A stretch of DNA of 51,264 nt from an uncultured Catenibacillus sp. (GTDB lineage: Bacteria > Bacillota > Clostridia > Lachnospirales > Lachnospiraceae): contig CAKRHR010000019.1 in NCBI GenBank assembly GCA_934339005.1, positions 1-51,264 of the forward strand, read 5' to 3'. Shown here one piece after another: positions 25,078-33,820 of this stretch. Position numbers and translations under genes: made by a program. Every line of letters begins with the position of its first letter. Position 1 is the stretch's first letter. The notes below the pieces were generated by a model. The model saw only the letters and a program-made list of their open reading frames with translations, was not told the DNA's origin and did no database searches.

Positions 25078-25593
25078 ATGAATGGAACATCAGGGGATGT
25101 CTTTTCTGAATTTCTTGTAAGCAGGAAAAAATCAGGAATGAACTATGCAATCATTGTATTGTGCTGTTTATTGGCAGCGGTACTTACAGTGGGATTATTT
25201 TTATTTATTCCATCATTTATGATTATTGCGATTGCAGCATGGGTAGGTGTATATTTTGTTGTGCGTCTGCAGAAAGTTGAATACGAGTATATCTTCACTT
25301 CAGGTGATTTGGATATCGACCAGTTGACCGGCGATTTCAGAAGAAAACGTAAAGTGTCAATTAAAGCAGATACAGTAGAGATTATTGCACCGGAGAAATC
25401 AGAATCACTGGCGGGATACGCACATGGAAATTACAAAACCTTTGATTTTACGACAAGAGATGCGGCATCAAAACAGCGTTTTGTGATTATCGGAAAGTCC
25501 AAGAGTGAGGCTGTACGTGTTATTTTTGAACCAAATGAGAAGATGGTGGATAACATGTGGAAATGTTTCCCAAGTAAAGTAAAAAGAGTCTGA
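25078..25593 (+). CDS. Membrane protein of unknown function
   Basis: A 171-residue protein. Two adjacent hydrophobic segments (about 21-65) follow a short cytoplasmic start, and a soluble domain (about 70-171) has YEYIFTSGDLDIDQLTGDFRRKRK and ends in a basic tail. This arrangement (two helices then a PH-like or YcxB-like domain) recurs in Lachnospiraceae proteins of unknown role; I am not certain of the family. ATG 25078 is nine bases after AAGGAGA; GTG at 25072 is too close. It lies alone between the groEL terminator and guaB. Confidence 0.6.
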   Translation: MNGTSGDVFSEFLVSRKKSGMNYAIIVLCCLLAAVLTVGLFLFIPSFMIIAIAAWVGVYFVVRLQKVEYEYIFTSGDLDIDQLTGDFRRKRKVSIKADTVEIIAPEKSESLAGYAHGNYKTFDFTTRDAASKQRFVIIGKSKSEAVRVIFEPNEKMVDNMWKCFPSKVKRV

Positions 25594-25651
25594 AAAGCTC
25601 GAAAGATGTCATTTTTCATAAATACTATTAGAAGTACTAATGAATGATGTA

Positions 25652-25680
25652 TTGACATTCAAACATGGATTTGTTAAACT
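25652..25680 (+). promoter_or_regulatory. Promoter of guaB
   Basis: Perfect TTGACA (25652-25657), a 17-base spacer and TAAACT (25675-25680) preceded by TGT (extended -10). The predicted leader is about 130 bases and contains a large dyad. Confidence 0.75.
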
Positions 25681-25697
25681 TTATAAAAAATAAAAGC

Positions 25698-25768
25698 AAT
25701 GCAACTTTTCAACAACTTATTATTTATACTTATAGGTAATGCGAAATAATAAGTTGTTGAACTGCATT
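25698..25768 (+). promoter_or_regulatory. Large dyad in the guaB leader
   Basis: TCAACAACTTATTATTT (25709-25725) pairs perfectly over 17 bp with its complement at 25744-25760 around an 18-base loop. After a small internal loop, AATGCA (25698-25703) pairs with TGCATT (25763-25768). No T-run follows. It lies within the predicted guaB transcript and does not match a purine riboswitch that I recognise. Confidence 0.65.
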
Positions 25769-25815
25769 TATTGATATTTTTAATAATTTGCACAATCAGA
25801 AAGAGAGGAAATGTT

Positions 25816-27267
25816 ATGGCGACAATTATTGGCGAAGGCATTACATTTGACGACGTACTCCTTGTTCCATCTTATTCCGAAGTCATTCCGAATCAGGTGG
25901 ATATTACAACACATTTAACAAAGAACATCAAGTTAAATGTCCCTTTGATGAGTGCCGGTATGGATACAGTTACAGAACACAGAATGGCAATTGCAATGGC
26001 CAGACAGGGTGGTATTGGTATTATTCATAAGAATATGTCCATCGAAGCTCAGGCTGAAGAAGTAGATAAGGTTAAACGTTCAGAGAACGGTGTTATCACA
26101 GATCCATTTTCACTTTCACCGGAACACACACTGGCAGATGCAGATGCCCTGATGGCAAAGTATCGTATTTCAGGTGTGCCTATCACAGAAAACAGAAAAC
26201 TTGTTGGTATTATCACAAACCGTGACCTTAAATTTGAAACAGATTTTTCAAAGAAGATTCGTGAATCTATGACATCTGAGAATCTGATTACAGCCAAAGA
26301 AGGTGTCACACTTGAAGAAGCAAAACACATTCTTGGCAAGGCACGCAAAGAAAAACTGCCAATCGTTGATGATGATTTCAACCTTAAAGGTCTGATTACA
26401 ATCAAGGATATTGAAAAGCAGATTAAATATCCTCTCTCTGCAAAAGATGCACATGGTCGTCTGCTTTGCGGTGCAGGTGTCGGTGTGACAAAAGATATTA
26501 TGGAACGTATTGACGCACTTGTAAAAGCACATGTTGACGTTATCGTTATTGATACAGCACATGGTCATTCAGCAAACGTTCTTCGCGTTGTTCGTCAGGT
26601 TAAGGAAAGATATCCGGATCTTGATGTGATTGCAGGTAACGTTGCTACAGCAGAAGCAACAAAGGCATTGATTGAAGCTGGTGTTGATGCGGTTAAGGTA
26701 GGTATCGGACCTGGTTCTATCTGTACAACCCGTGTTGTTGCAGGTATCGGTGTACCTCAGATTTCAGCCGTTATGGATGCTTACAGTGTTGCCAAAGAAT
26801 ACGGTATTCCAATCATTGCAGATGGTGGTATCAAATATTCAGGTGATGTTACAAAGGCGATAGCAGCAGGTGCACATGTATGTATGATGGGTAGCATGTT
26901 TGCAGGCTGTGATGAGAGTCCTGGAGATTTTGAATTATATCAGGGACGTAAATTCAAAGTCTACAGAGGTATGGGTTCTATCGCAGCGATGGAAAACGGC
27001 AGTAAAGACCGTTACTTCCAGAGTGATGCCAAGAAGCTTGTGCCGGAAGGCGTTGAAGGTCGTGTAGCTTACAAGGGTCTTGTAGAAGATACAGTATTCC
27101 AGTTACTTGGCGGTCTTCGTGCTGGTATGGGTTACTGTGGTGCCAAGACAGTTGAAGACCTCCATGAAACAGCACGTTTCGTGAAGATTTCAGCAGCTTC
27201 CTTAAAGGAAAGTCATCCACATGACATCCAGATTACAAAAGAAGCACCAAACTACAGCGTAGATTAA
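25816..27267 (+). CDS. guaB: IMP dehydrogenase
   Basis: Oxidises IMP to XMP with NAD, the committed step to GMP. The 483 residues include ITFDDVLLVPSYSEV at the N-terminus, two CBS domains (about 95-210), the GVDAVKVGIGPGSICTTR loop with catalytic Cys303, IADGGIKYSGD and the flap region ending GAKTVEDL. AGAGGAA five bases upstream sets ATG 25816; a longer reading from 25771 lacks a site. It is monocistronic, with its own promoter, a long structured leader and a terminator. Confidence 0.97.
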   Translation: MATIIGEGITFDDVLLVPSYSEVIPNQVDITTHLTKNIKLNVPLMSAGMDTVTEHRMAIAMARQGGIGIIHKNMSIEAQAEEVDKVKRSENGVITDPFSLSPEHTLADADALMAKYRISGVPITENRKLVGIITNRDLKFETDFSKKIRESMTSENLITAKEGVTLEEAKHILGKARKEKLPIVDDDFNLKGLITIKDIEKQIKYPLSAKDAHGRLLCGAGVGVTKDIMERIDALVKAHVDVIVIDTAHGHSANVLRVVRQVKERYPDLDVIAGNVATAEATKALIEAGVDAVKVGIGPGSICTTRVVAGIGVPQISAVMDAYSVAKEYGIPIIADGGIKYSGDVTKAIAAGAHVCMMGSMFAGCDESPGDFELYQGRKFKVYRGMGSIAAMENGSKDRYFQSDAKKLVPEGVEGRVAYKGLVEDTVFQLLGGLRAGMGYCGAKTVEDLHETARFVKISAASLKESHPHDIQITKEAPNYSVD

Positions 27268-27352
27268 TCTATCGTTGCGCTGCAGGTAGTCTGGCATCTG
27301 TGCCAGATGCAAGGTGAAACTTTTAAGTAAATATGATGATTTTATAAAGATT

Positions 27353-27383
27353 AAAGCGGGTTCATTGAATCCGCTTTATTTTT
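27353..27383 (+). terminator. Terminator of guaB
   Basis: AAAGCGGGTTC (27353-27363) pairs with GAATCCGCTTT (27367-27377), with one G-T pair, then ATTTTT. Overlapping smaller palindromes near 27289-27312 (CTGGCA/TGCCAG and GCATCTG/CAGATGC) precede it. Confidence 0.85.
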
Positions 27384-27537
27384 GCGTTATGATAGGGACA
27401 GAGAAAACAAGAAACGGCGCATTTGTCGGAGTAATGTGCACATGGTTATAGAGAAACACAAAGGAATTTGTTAAATTTGTGCATGGCAGAATAATAATTT
27501 TACGAGTTTGAAAATGGAAAAACAGAAGGAAAAATAC

Positions 27538-28425
27538 ATGCAAAATACTCAGGGAAAAAATAAGAATCGTCAATATCAGCAAAATATCCAGCAAGACAGA
27601 CCGGCACAGGTGTATCAAAATAATATCCGGTCAGGACAGCGAAAAAACAGTAAAACCAATTCAGGACAGCAATACAGATATGCAGAAAAATATGCAGAAA
27701 AACAGCATTATAAGCAGGACAGTGAATATAGATATTCAGGCAGTCCAAGACGGCAGAAGCATCGTCGCTGCATGATTTTATGTATCGCTGTAATCATTAT
27801 AGTGGCAGTAGTTGCAGGCGCCTTGCTGGTGATAAAAAAACATCATAGCAACAGTTCGGAGGCAATACCGGAAATCTTTGCTGGCTGGAATCGTGCAGAT
27901 TATACAGATATCCGGCCTGAACTTGATGTTGAATTACTGACACCAAATGAATATTCAAGACCGCAGACACCACTTGAACAGGTGAAAGGCATCGTGATTC
28001 ACTATACTGCAAATCCGGGCGCGTCTGCCATCAATAACCGAAACTATTTTGAAGGCCTTAAAGACAACCATGATACCTATGCCAGCAGCCACTTTGTTGT
28101 CGGACTTCAGGGGGAAATTGTACAGTGTGTGCCAACAAATGAAGTTGCTTACGCTTCCAATAACCGAAATAGTGATACGATATCCATCGAAGTTTGTCAT
28201 CCGGATGAAACAGGTGAGTTTACGAAAGAAACTTATAATGCCTTAGTTGAATTGACCGGCTGGCTGTGTCTGTATCTGGATGTTGATCCGAATCAGGTCA
28301 TCCGGCACTACGATGTTACCGGTAAATTGTGTCCGCTGTACTATGTTGAACATGAAGATGCATGGGAAACTTTCAAATCTGACGTATATGTCTGGGCAAA
28401 ATCCCATGAAAAGAGTGATGAATGA
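27538..28425 (+). CDS. Membrane-anchored N-acetylmuramoyl-L-alanine amidase
   Basis: A 295-residue peptidoglycan hydrolase candidate. A long Gln/Asn/Lys-rich cytoplasmic segment (1-76) is followed by one membrane helix (78-99) and an amidase_2/PGRP-like domain. Zinc ligands fit His155 (IVIHYTA), His257 and Cys265 (HYDVTGKLCP); His185 and Glu218 lie in SSHFVVG and SIEVCHP. The enzyme would cut the bond between MurNAc and the stem peptide outside the membrane. The start at 27538 has AGAAGGA seven bases upstream, unlike TTG 27508 or ATG 27514. The long disordered cytoplasmic tail is unusual for this family. It converges with ylbJ. Confidence 0.85.
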   Translation: MQNTQGKNKNRQYQQNIQQDRPAQVYQNNIRSGQRKNSKTNSGQQYRYAEKYAEKQHYKQDSEYRYSGSPRRQKHRRCMILCIAVIIIVAVVAGALLVIKKHHSNSSEAIPEIFAGWNRADYTDIRPELDVELLTPNEYSRPQTPLEQVKGIVIHYTANPGASAINNRNYFEGLKDNHDTYASSHFVVGLQGEIVQCVPTNEVAYASNNRNSDTISIEVCHPDETGEFTKETYNALVELTGWLCLYLDVDPNQVIRHYDVTGKLCPLYYVEHEDAWETFKSDVYVWAKSHEKSDE

Positions 28426-28505
28426 ATTTTGATGCTCAGAAAATATATTAAAGCACAGGGGTGTTAAACTAATATTGCGATACTGATATAGAAATATTAT
28501 GATAT

Positions 28506-29636
28506 TCATACAAAATAAATAAGTAAAATCCCTAAGATAAAACTGCTGTACATTGCGTGCAGCAGTTTTCCTTTGATATAAAAGGAAAAATCGAGCTGTT
28601 GATTGGTCAGTGATCTGGCCTGCATGGCAACGGCGATGCCACCAAAACATGTGAGAAACATACAGATTAAACAGGAAAGCAGATTGTTTTCAATATGTGT
28701 GACTGTGACAAAAACACCGATAGTTTGTTCGCATATACCGGCACTGAAGACTTTTAGTATTTTAAGACGAACCAATTCTCCCGGAAGTTGCATGATGAGT
28801 GTGGCAAGAATCGAAAATAATATCATATAAATCCCCATTTTCTGGATGACAGTCAGGGCACTCATCATTGAAGTGTTTAGATTTTTGACTGATGAAGGTA
28901 CAATTTGAGGTTTATAATGCCTAAAATCAGATAAGTTGCGGGAACGGAATATAAATCTTTTGCGAAAATAAAACAGATAAAATGTCATGGCGGTCAGCCA
29001 GCATCCTGCGTAGACCGAAGTTAAATATGGCAGTGTCAGGGAGCTTTTTTTGAGGGAAGCATCAATCACATAATTCATCAGATAAATAGGGCTTGGTATA
29101 CTGCAAAAGGTCAGGAGATAGTGCGCTTCGTCTTTTGAGATATATCCTGCACTAAAGCTGTCGCTGACTGTTTTAGCACCGATGGGATAGCCGCATAACA
29201 GTCCGGTGATGGTGGCATATGCGCCATTTTGACTGCATTTAAAAATATATGAAATGCCTTTGCCAAAGAGTTTGCTAAATAGTTGTATGCCGCCAATAGA
29301 ATTTAAAATATTTGTTGTTAAGATAAAAGGAAAAGTTGCAGGAATCATAGTGTTAAACCAGAGCAGCAGTCCGGTTTTGGCACCGTCACGGCAGATGCCC
29401 GGAAAGATAAGCAGTAAAACTAAAAATATGGATATCAATATAATTTGTGCAAAATTCTTTTTGGAATAGGAACATGATTTATGTTTGGAATCTGTGTGGG
29501 ATTGTTTGTGATTTAAATTTGAGAGATTTTTTCTGATCAAGAAAGAACCGTCCTTATCAAATTGGTTATTATCCAATATATGATGTGGACGGCGGTTTAT
29601 GTTTTTGCCGTATAGATAAATATATATATCTAACAT
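28506..29636 (-). CDS. ylbJ: YlbJ-like sporulation integral membrane protein
   Basis: A polytopic protein of the nucleoside-recognition (Gate) family. It shows LLLWFNTMIPATFPFILTTNIL and TGLLCGYPIGAKTVSDSF, typical of YlbJ, which in Bacillus is needed for spore cortex formation. About eight membrane helices follow a roughly 60-residue polar N-terminus that is longer than usual. The ATG at 29636 overlaps the tmcAL stop by seven bases. A later TTG (near residue 33) behind AAGGA, after a CCGTCC/GGACGG hairpin, is an alternative start. ylbJ near ylbM (tmcAL) is a conserved Firmicutes neighbourhood, which supports the call. Confidence 0.82.
   Translation of the reverse strand: MLDIYIYLYGKNINRRPHHILDNNQFDKDGSFLIRKNLSNLNHKQSHTDSKHKSCSYSKKNFAQIILISIFLVLLLIFPGICRDGAKTGLLLWFNTMIPATFPFILTTNILNSIGGIQLFSKLFGKGISYIFKCSQNGAYATITGLLCGYPIGAKTVSDSFSAGYISKDEAHYLLTFCSIPSPIYLMNYVIDASLKKSSLTLPYLTSVYAGCWLTAMTFYLFYFRKRFIFRSRNLSDFRHYKPQIVPSSVKNLNTSMMSALTVIQKMGIYMILFSILATLIMQLPGELVRLKILKVFSAGICEQTIGVFVTVTHIENNLLSCLICMFLTCFGGIAVAMQARSLTNQQLDFSFYIKGKLLHAMYSSFILGILLIYFV
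28539..28575 (+). terminator. Terminator of the amidase gene lying inside the ylbJ 3' end
   Basis: AAAACTGCTG (28539-28548) pairs perfectly with CAGCAGTTTT (28560-28569), then CCTTT on the plus strand. It is inside the C-terminal codons of the convergent gene, so one sequence serves as code and as terminator. Confidence 0.5.
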
Positions 29637-30874
29637 ATAACAGGTGTCTGCTGCATTTCATCAGCCAGCACAGCGGTAATTGCATTTTCACCCATTTTGG
29701 AAAGCTGTAATAGCCGGTAAATACGCGCAGCATAAACATCCTGATTAAATATTTGAAGCTGGCTTTGGTTTAACTGGCGTCTGGCGGCCGAAGGTTTTGT
29801 GATCACAGGTATATCACTGTGTGCTTGAATTTGCTTTAACAGTGCAGAAGACTGCGCGTTAAAACCAAGCAGACGGATATAAGGTGCATCATCGAGAGAT
29901 TTTAACATATCCATATCTGTTTTTTTATGACCTAAAACCATATGCAGCAGCGCTCTTGAAATGGCGGTGCGTGTCATATTTTTTGTTTTAATCGTATCCA
30001 CAAAGCTTTCAAAAGTGCGTAGTGTGTGACTGTATTTTCCGATGCGGTTTGACAGGTCATTGGAAATGCCAAGAAAATCGGTATAATCTATATGCTGCAA
30101 AAGTGCGGTGCCAAGCATCTGGGTCAAATCATCCGGGCCAATACAGGTGCCATTTAAAATCCACTGACGGTAAATATCCTGACAGGCATCCGGAATGCCT
30201 TTGTCCGGCAGCCTGTGCATATGTGCGTGTCCGTGTTCTAAAATCCATTTGCGCATGGCAGAGGCAGATACAAAATCCGTCTGCATGGATAGCTCATGAT
30301 AACCTGCACCGATGCGTGAAATCGTAACCGGAGTAACAGAATCAGACTTAAAGCGTTTTAAGGCAATAAGATACTCCACAGCAAGAATATCATTTGGTGT
30401 ATCTAAGAAAGAAATTGTAGAAAATGTATTCTTAAGTGCCTGTGCTCTGGCGGCAGGAAAACTCAGCCCATCTCTTTGATGACTGCGAAGCATCATTTTG
30501 AAGCTTTCTGGTTCTTCATATAAAATATCTGCAATCTGTGACAGTGGTTGAATTTGTCCGCTTTCAGAGCCAAATACAAGATGTGTCACAACACCTGTGT
30601 GAAGTAATACTGAAACTGCAGTGCGGGCGAAGTCAGCGGCGGCAGCAGAAGCAGATATCGCCGGAAGTTCGATGACAACATCTGCGCCACATTGAAGTGC
30701 CATGCGTGTGCGTGTGAACTTATCCGCAATGGCTGGTTCGCCCCTCTGGACAAAATTCCCGCTCATCACAACAATCACATAATCACAGCCGGTCATTCGT
30801 CTGGCTTCTTCTATAATATATGCATGTCCGGTGTGAAACGGATTAAACTCCGCGACAATTCCTGCAACCTTCAT
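29630..30874 (-). CDS. tmcAL: tRNA(Met) cytidine acetate ligase
   Basis: A 414-residue nucleotidyltransferase-fold enzyme (formerly YlbM). TmcAL uses acetate and ATP to form N4-acetylcytidine at the wobble base of elongator tRNA-Met. The N-terminus carries GIVAEFNPFHTGH with the HxGH motif (14-17) and the region VMSGNFVQRGEPAIADKFTRTRMAL that is diagnostic for the family. GGGAGGT lies five bases before the ATG. It is the first gene of a minus-strand pair with ylbJ, with a seven-base overlap. Confidence 0.95.
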   Translation of the reverse strand: MKVAGIVAEFNPFHTGHAYIIEEARRMTGCDYVIVVMSGNFVQRGEPAIADKFTRTRMALQCGADVVIELPAISASAAAADFARTAVSVLLHTGVVTHLVFGSESGQIQPLSQIADILYEEPESFKMMLRSHQRDGLSFPAARAQALKNTFSTISFLDTPNDILAVEYLIALKRFKSDSVTPVTISRIGAGYHELSMQTDFVSASAMRKWILEHGHAHMHRLPDKGIPDACQDIYRQWILNGTCIGPDDLTQMLGTALLQHIDYTDFLGISNDLSNRIGKYSHTLRTFESFVDTIKTKNMTRTAISRALLHMVLGHKKTDMDMLKSLDDAPYIRLLGFNAQSSALLKQIQAHSDIPVITKPSAARRQLNQSQLQIFNQDVYAARIYRLLQLSKMGENAITAVLADEMQQTPVIC

Positions 30875-30969
30875 AAAGACCTCCCAAAATCAGATTTTGT
30901 AGTGTAATAATAAACGTTCTCACACATGTGTGTACAGAAAAACAAAGTTTAAAACCTTCGAATGTTCTT

Positions 30970-30998
30970 ATTATACTGATAATAAAGTTTGTGTGCAA
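30970..30998 (-). promoter_or_regulatory. Promoter of tmcAL-ylbJ
   Basis: On the minus strand TTGCAC (30998-30993), a 17-base spacer and perfect TATAAT (30975-30970). Confidence 0.75.
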
Positions 30999-31035
30999 TA
31001 GTTTAAAACTATAACTGGTTATATTTTATTTTAAT

Positions 31036-31064
31036 TAGACAAAATGGAAACAGATGATTATAAT
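31036..31064 (+). promoter_or_regulatory. Promoter of the ABC transporter operon
   Basis: TAGACA (31036-31041), a 17-base spacer and perfect TATAAT (31059-31064). The start near 31071 gives an unusually long leader. Confidence 0.7.
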
Positions 31065-31303
31065 AAAGCACATAAATCCTATTTACCTACTATGTTTATA
31101 GGAAAACTATAAAATAAATAAGGTTTAACTAAAACAAATGGAAATTCATAAAAATATGAATATCAAAAGCGAGCAGGATGAAAAGGAAAATTAAAAAGTA
31201 TAATTCCAGGGCAATAATACCCTGTGAATATAAATAGTCATCTGAAATCAAAATAAACAGATGGCAAAAAAGACAAAACATAACACACACGGAGGTAAAA
31301 GAC

Positions 31304-32179
31304 ATGAAAAAATTAGGAAAAATCGCAAAATTAATCACAGTAACAGCACTTGGTGCAGCACTCATGGCAGGCTGTGGTAATTCATCTTCAAATACAGCGT
31401 CAACAACAGATTCAAATGCAAACCAGACAACAGCAGATACGACACAGGCAAGCACAGGCGCACAGACAGTGACAGTATCCATGGACGGTGCCACAGCACC
31501 ATTTAACTACCAGGATGAAGATGGTGAACTTGTAGGTTATGAAGTTGACTTATTAAAGGAAATTGAAGCACGTTCTGATGGTAAACTTCATTTTGAATTT
31601 AACATCACAAACTGGGACGGCATTTTTGCAAGTTTGGATGCAGGTAAGGCACAGATGATTGTCAACAACATTACAAAGAAGCCTGAAAGAGAAGAAAAAT
31701 ATCTGTTCTCAGATTACAGCTATTACAATAATCATACAGTGATTGTTGTACCAAAGGGTGACACAAGCATCAAATCTATTGATGACCTTCAGGGTAAATC
31801 TATAGAAGCTATCTCAGGCACAGCCGTAGCATTGTTCCTTGAAGATTACAATGAACAGCATGCGGATAATCCAATTACACTTGTATTTTCCGATGCGTCC
31901 ACAGCAACACAGCTTAGCAACGTGGCAACTGGAAGATATCCTGCAAACATCTGCTCAGAAAGTTATGTGAATGAGGCAATCAACCAGCTTGGACTTGAAG
32001 TAGATACGATTTCTATTCCAAACGAAGATGAAATTCAGTCTTCACAGGCATGGTTCTTATATGGTGCAGATCAGCAAGATTTGAAAGCTGAAATTGATCC
32101 GATTTTAAAGGGAATCATTGATGATGGTACATTAAGCACACTTTCCGAAAAATGGTACGGTGCAGATTATACAAAATAA
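31304..32179 (+). CDS. Amino-acid (probably cystine) ABC transporter substrate-binding lipoprotein
   Basis: A 291-residue SBP_bac_3 family protein. The signal peptide ends in the lipobox LMAGC, with Cys24 as the lipidated residue, followed by a Ser/Thr/Asn/Gln linker. The binding domain runs from VTVSMDGATAPFNYQDEDGELVGYEVDL to LSEKWYGADYT. The EGGxxxG/A-type regions and WDGIFASLDAGKAQMIVNNI resemble TcyA-like cystine receptors. GGAGG precedes the ATG. Permease, ATPase and a C-S lyase gene follow, which supports a sulfur amino acid substrate, though substrate cannot be read directly. Confidence 0.85.
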   Translation: MKKLGKIAKLITVTALGAALMAGCGNSSSNTASTTDSNANQTTADTTQASTGAQTVTVSMDGATAPFNYQDEDGELVGYEVDLLKEIEARSDGKLHFEFNITNWDGIFASLDAGKAQMIVNNITKKPEREEKYLFSDYSYYNNHTVIVVPKGDTSIKSIDDLQGKSIEAISGTAVALFLEDYNEQHADNPITLVFSDASTATQLSNVATGRYPANICSESYVNEAINQLGLEVDTISIPNEDEIQSSQAWFLYGADQQDLKAEIDPILKGIIDDGTLSTLSEKWYGADYTK

Positions 32180-32191
32180 GCATTAAAAATG

Positions 32192-32231
32192 ATTCAGAAT
32201 CTTATGCAGATATCTGTGTGGGATTCTGAAT
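32192..32231 (+). promoter_or_regulatory. Inter-cistronic hairpin between binding protein and permease
   Basis: ATTCAGAATC (32192-32201) pairs perfectly with GATTCTGAAT (32222-32231); the loop contains the self-complementary CAGATATCTG. No T-run follows. Such stems often protect the upstream message and raise binding-protein levels over the permease. Confidence 0.6.
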
Positions 32232-32285
32232 TGTTGTAAATACAAAAAATAAAAAAAGTCAGACATAAGAAGGGGTTAGTCATTC

Positions 32286-33017
32286 ATGAAGATTTTTGAT
32301 GCATCATACATATGGAAATTTATACCAAAATTATTGGAAGCATTGCCAGTGACACTGGAAATGACCATTGTGGCAGCTATCGGCGGACTGGTGCTTGGTT
32401 TCTTAATTGCACTTGTCAAAATAAAAAAAATAAAGGTTTTAAATCAGATATGCAGTGTATACGTGTCTTTCATGCGTGGCACACCGCTTCTGGTTCAGCT
32501 GTTCCTGTCATATTATGGTCTGCCGATTGTATTGCAGGCGATTAATGCAGAACTTGGCACAAACATGGATATTAATAGCATTCCTGCAATCGTATTTGTT
32601 TTTATTGCATTTTCATTAAATGAAGCAGCCTATAATTCAGAAACGATTCGTGCTGCAATTCAGTCCGTAGATAAAAATGAAATTGAAGCTGGTAAGGCGA
32701 TGGGTATGACAAATTTTCAGATTATGCGCCGCATTACATTGCCACAGGCACTTGTGGTAGCACTGCCAAACTTTGGCAACAGCCTTATTAGCTTACTGAA
32801 AAACACATCTCTGGCATTTACGGTATCTGTTGTCGATATTATGGGTAAAGCCAAAGTTGTATCAGGTAGAAACTTAAGATTGTTTGAAGTGTACATTGCA
32901 GCGGCCATTGTCTACTGGATTGTATGTATCATTATTGAAGTGGCATCTAAATTAATTGAAAAACGTATTGATGTCAAACGCAAAGGTATCAAGGAAGGAG
33001 GCAAGAAAAATGCCTGA
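32286..33017 (+). CDS. Amino-acid ABC transporter permease (TcyB-like)
   Basis: A 243-residue HisM/GlnP-family permease with about five membrane helices. It shows SFMRGTPLLVQLFLSYYGLP and the ATPase-coupling EAA loop AIQSVDKNEIEAGKAMGMTNFQIMRRITLPQA. Both are characteristic of polar amino acid uptake permeases. A single permease gene implies a homodimeric channel. It overlaps the ATPase gene start by eight bases and shares its operon. Confidence 0.9.
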   Translation: MKIFDASYIWKFIPKLLEALPVTLEMTIVAAIGGLVLGFLIALVKIKKIKVLNQICSVYVSFMRGTPLLVQLFLSYYGLPIVLQAINAELGTNMDINSIPAIVFVFIAFSLNEAAYNSETIRAAIQSVDKNEIEAGKAMGMTNFQIMRRITLPQALVVALPNFGNSLISLLKNTSLAFTVSVVDIMGKAKVVSGRNLRLFEVYIAAAIVYWIVCIIIEVASKLIEKRIDVKRKGIKEGGKKNA

Positions 33018-33792
33018 AGAAAATGCATTTATTTCGATTAAAAATATACATAAAGCTTTTGATAAAACAGAGGTATTAAAGGGTGTTTCTCTTGACGTAA
33101 AAAAAGGTGAGGTGGTAGCGATTCTTGGACCGTCAGGTTCAGGTAAAACAACATTTTTACGCTGCTTAAACTTCCTTGAAATGCCTGATAAAGGCTCCGT
33201 CTGTGTCAACGGCTTTGAAGTGGATTGCGAACCTAAAAAACATGAACATAAGAAAAAAATTATTGAGCTGCGCAGAAAGACAGCAATGGTATTCCAGAAC
33301 TACAACCTGCTCAGTCATAAAACATTAATTGAAAACGTCATGGAGGCCCTTGTGGTTGTATATAAGGTGCCAAAGGAGGAGGCCTATCGCAGGAGTAAAG
33401 AAATGCTTGAGAAGGTCAATCTCGGTGACCGTTTAAATTATTATCCGCATATGCTTTCCGGTGGTCAGAAACAGCGCGGAAGTATCGCAAGAGCCCTTGT
33501 GATTCAGCCGGATGTTATTTTATTTGACGAACCCACATCAGCCCTGGACCCTGAACTTGTGGGCGAGGTGATTGAAACTATGAAGCAGGTTGCGGATGCA
33601 GGTATGACAATGATTGTTGTTACACATGAAATGTCATTTGCAGAAAAAGTCGCTGACCGAGTTGTATTTATGGCAGATGGTGTGGTTGTTGAACAGGGTA
33701 CACCAAAAGAAATTTTCAGCCATCCAAAGGAAGAACGTACAAAACAGTTCTTATCGAATATTATTCAGCTTGACCCTGCAGTTTATATTTAA
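33010..33792 (+). CDS. Amino-acid ABC transporter ATP-binding protein (TcyC-like)
   Basis: A 260-residue ABC ATPase with Walker A GPSGSGKT (40-47), a Q-loop in FQNYNLLSH, the signature LSGGQKQRGSIARAL, Walker B VILFDEPTSALD and the switch histidine in VVTHEMSFA. The usual QRVAIARAL reads QRGSIARAL here, a mild oddity next to the signature. GGAGG (32997-33001) is eight bases before ATG 33010; an earlier in-frame ATG at 32956 lies inside the permease and is rejected. It powers the transporter with the two preceding genes. Confidence 0.93.
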   Translation: MPEENAFISIKNIHKAFDKTEVLKGVSLDVKKGEVVAILGPSGSGKTTFLRCLNFLEMPDKGSVCVNGFEVDCEPKKHEHKKKIIELRRKTAMVFQNYNLLSHKTLIENVMEALVVVYKVPKEEAYRRSKEMLEKVNLGDRLNYYPHMLSGGQKQRGSIARALVIQPDVILFDEPTSALDPELVGEVIETMKQVADAGMTMIVVTHEMSFAEKVADRVVFMADGVVVEQGTPKEIFSHPKEERTKQFLSNIIQLDPAVYI

Positions 33793-33820
33793 TGAGTAAA
33801 AATGATTGGAGTGTGCGAAT

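Larger units (their letters stand above)
30875..31303. other. Divergent 429-base regulatory region between tmcAL and the ABC transporter
   Basis: It holds no credible gene. It has a minus-strand promoter (30970-30998), a plus-strand promoter (31036-31064) and a perfect 12-bp palindrome CACACATGTGTG (30921-30932). A plus-strand leader of about 230 bases contains small hairpins: ATTCAT/ATGAAT near 31144, CAGGG/CCCTG (31207-31224) and CATCTG/CAGATG (31239-31263). Confidence 0.65.

Noticed and set aside
25681..25815. Purine riboswitch before guaB
   Set aside because: The three-way junction core and conserved loop bases are not visible; only a simple long hairpin is seen.
31129..31494. Minus-strand frame across the ABC leader and binding protein start
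   Set aside because: Hydrophobic antisense artefact; the plus-strand lipoprotein signal is clear.
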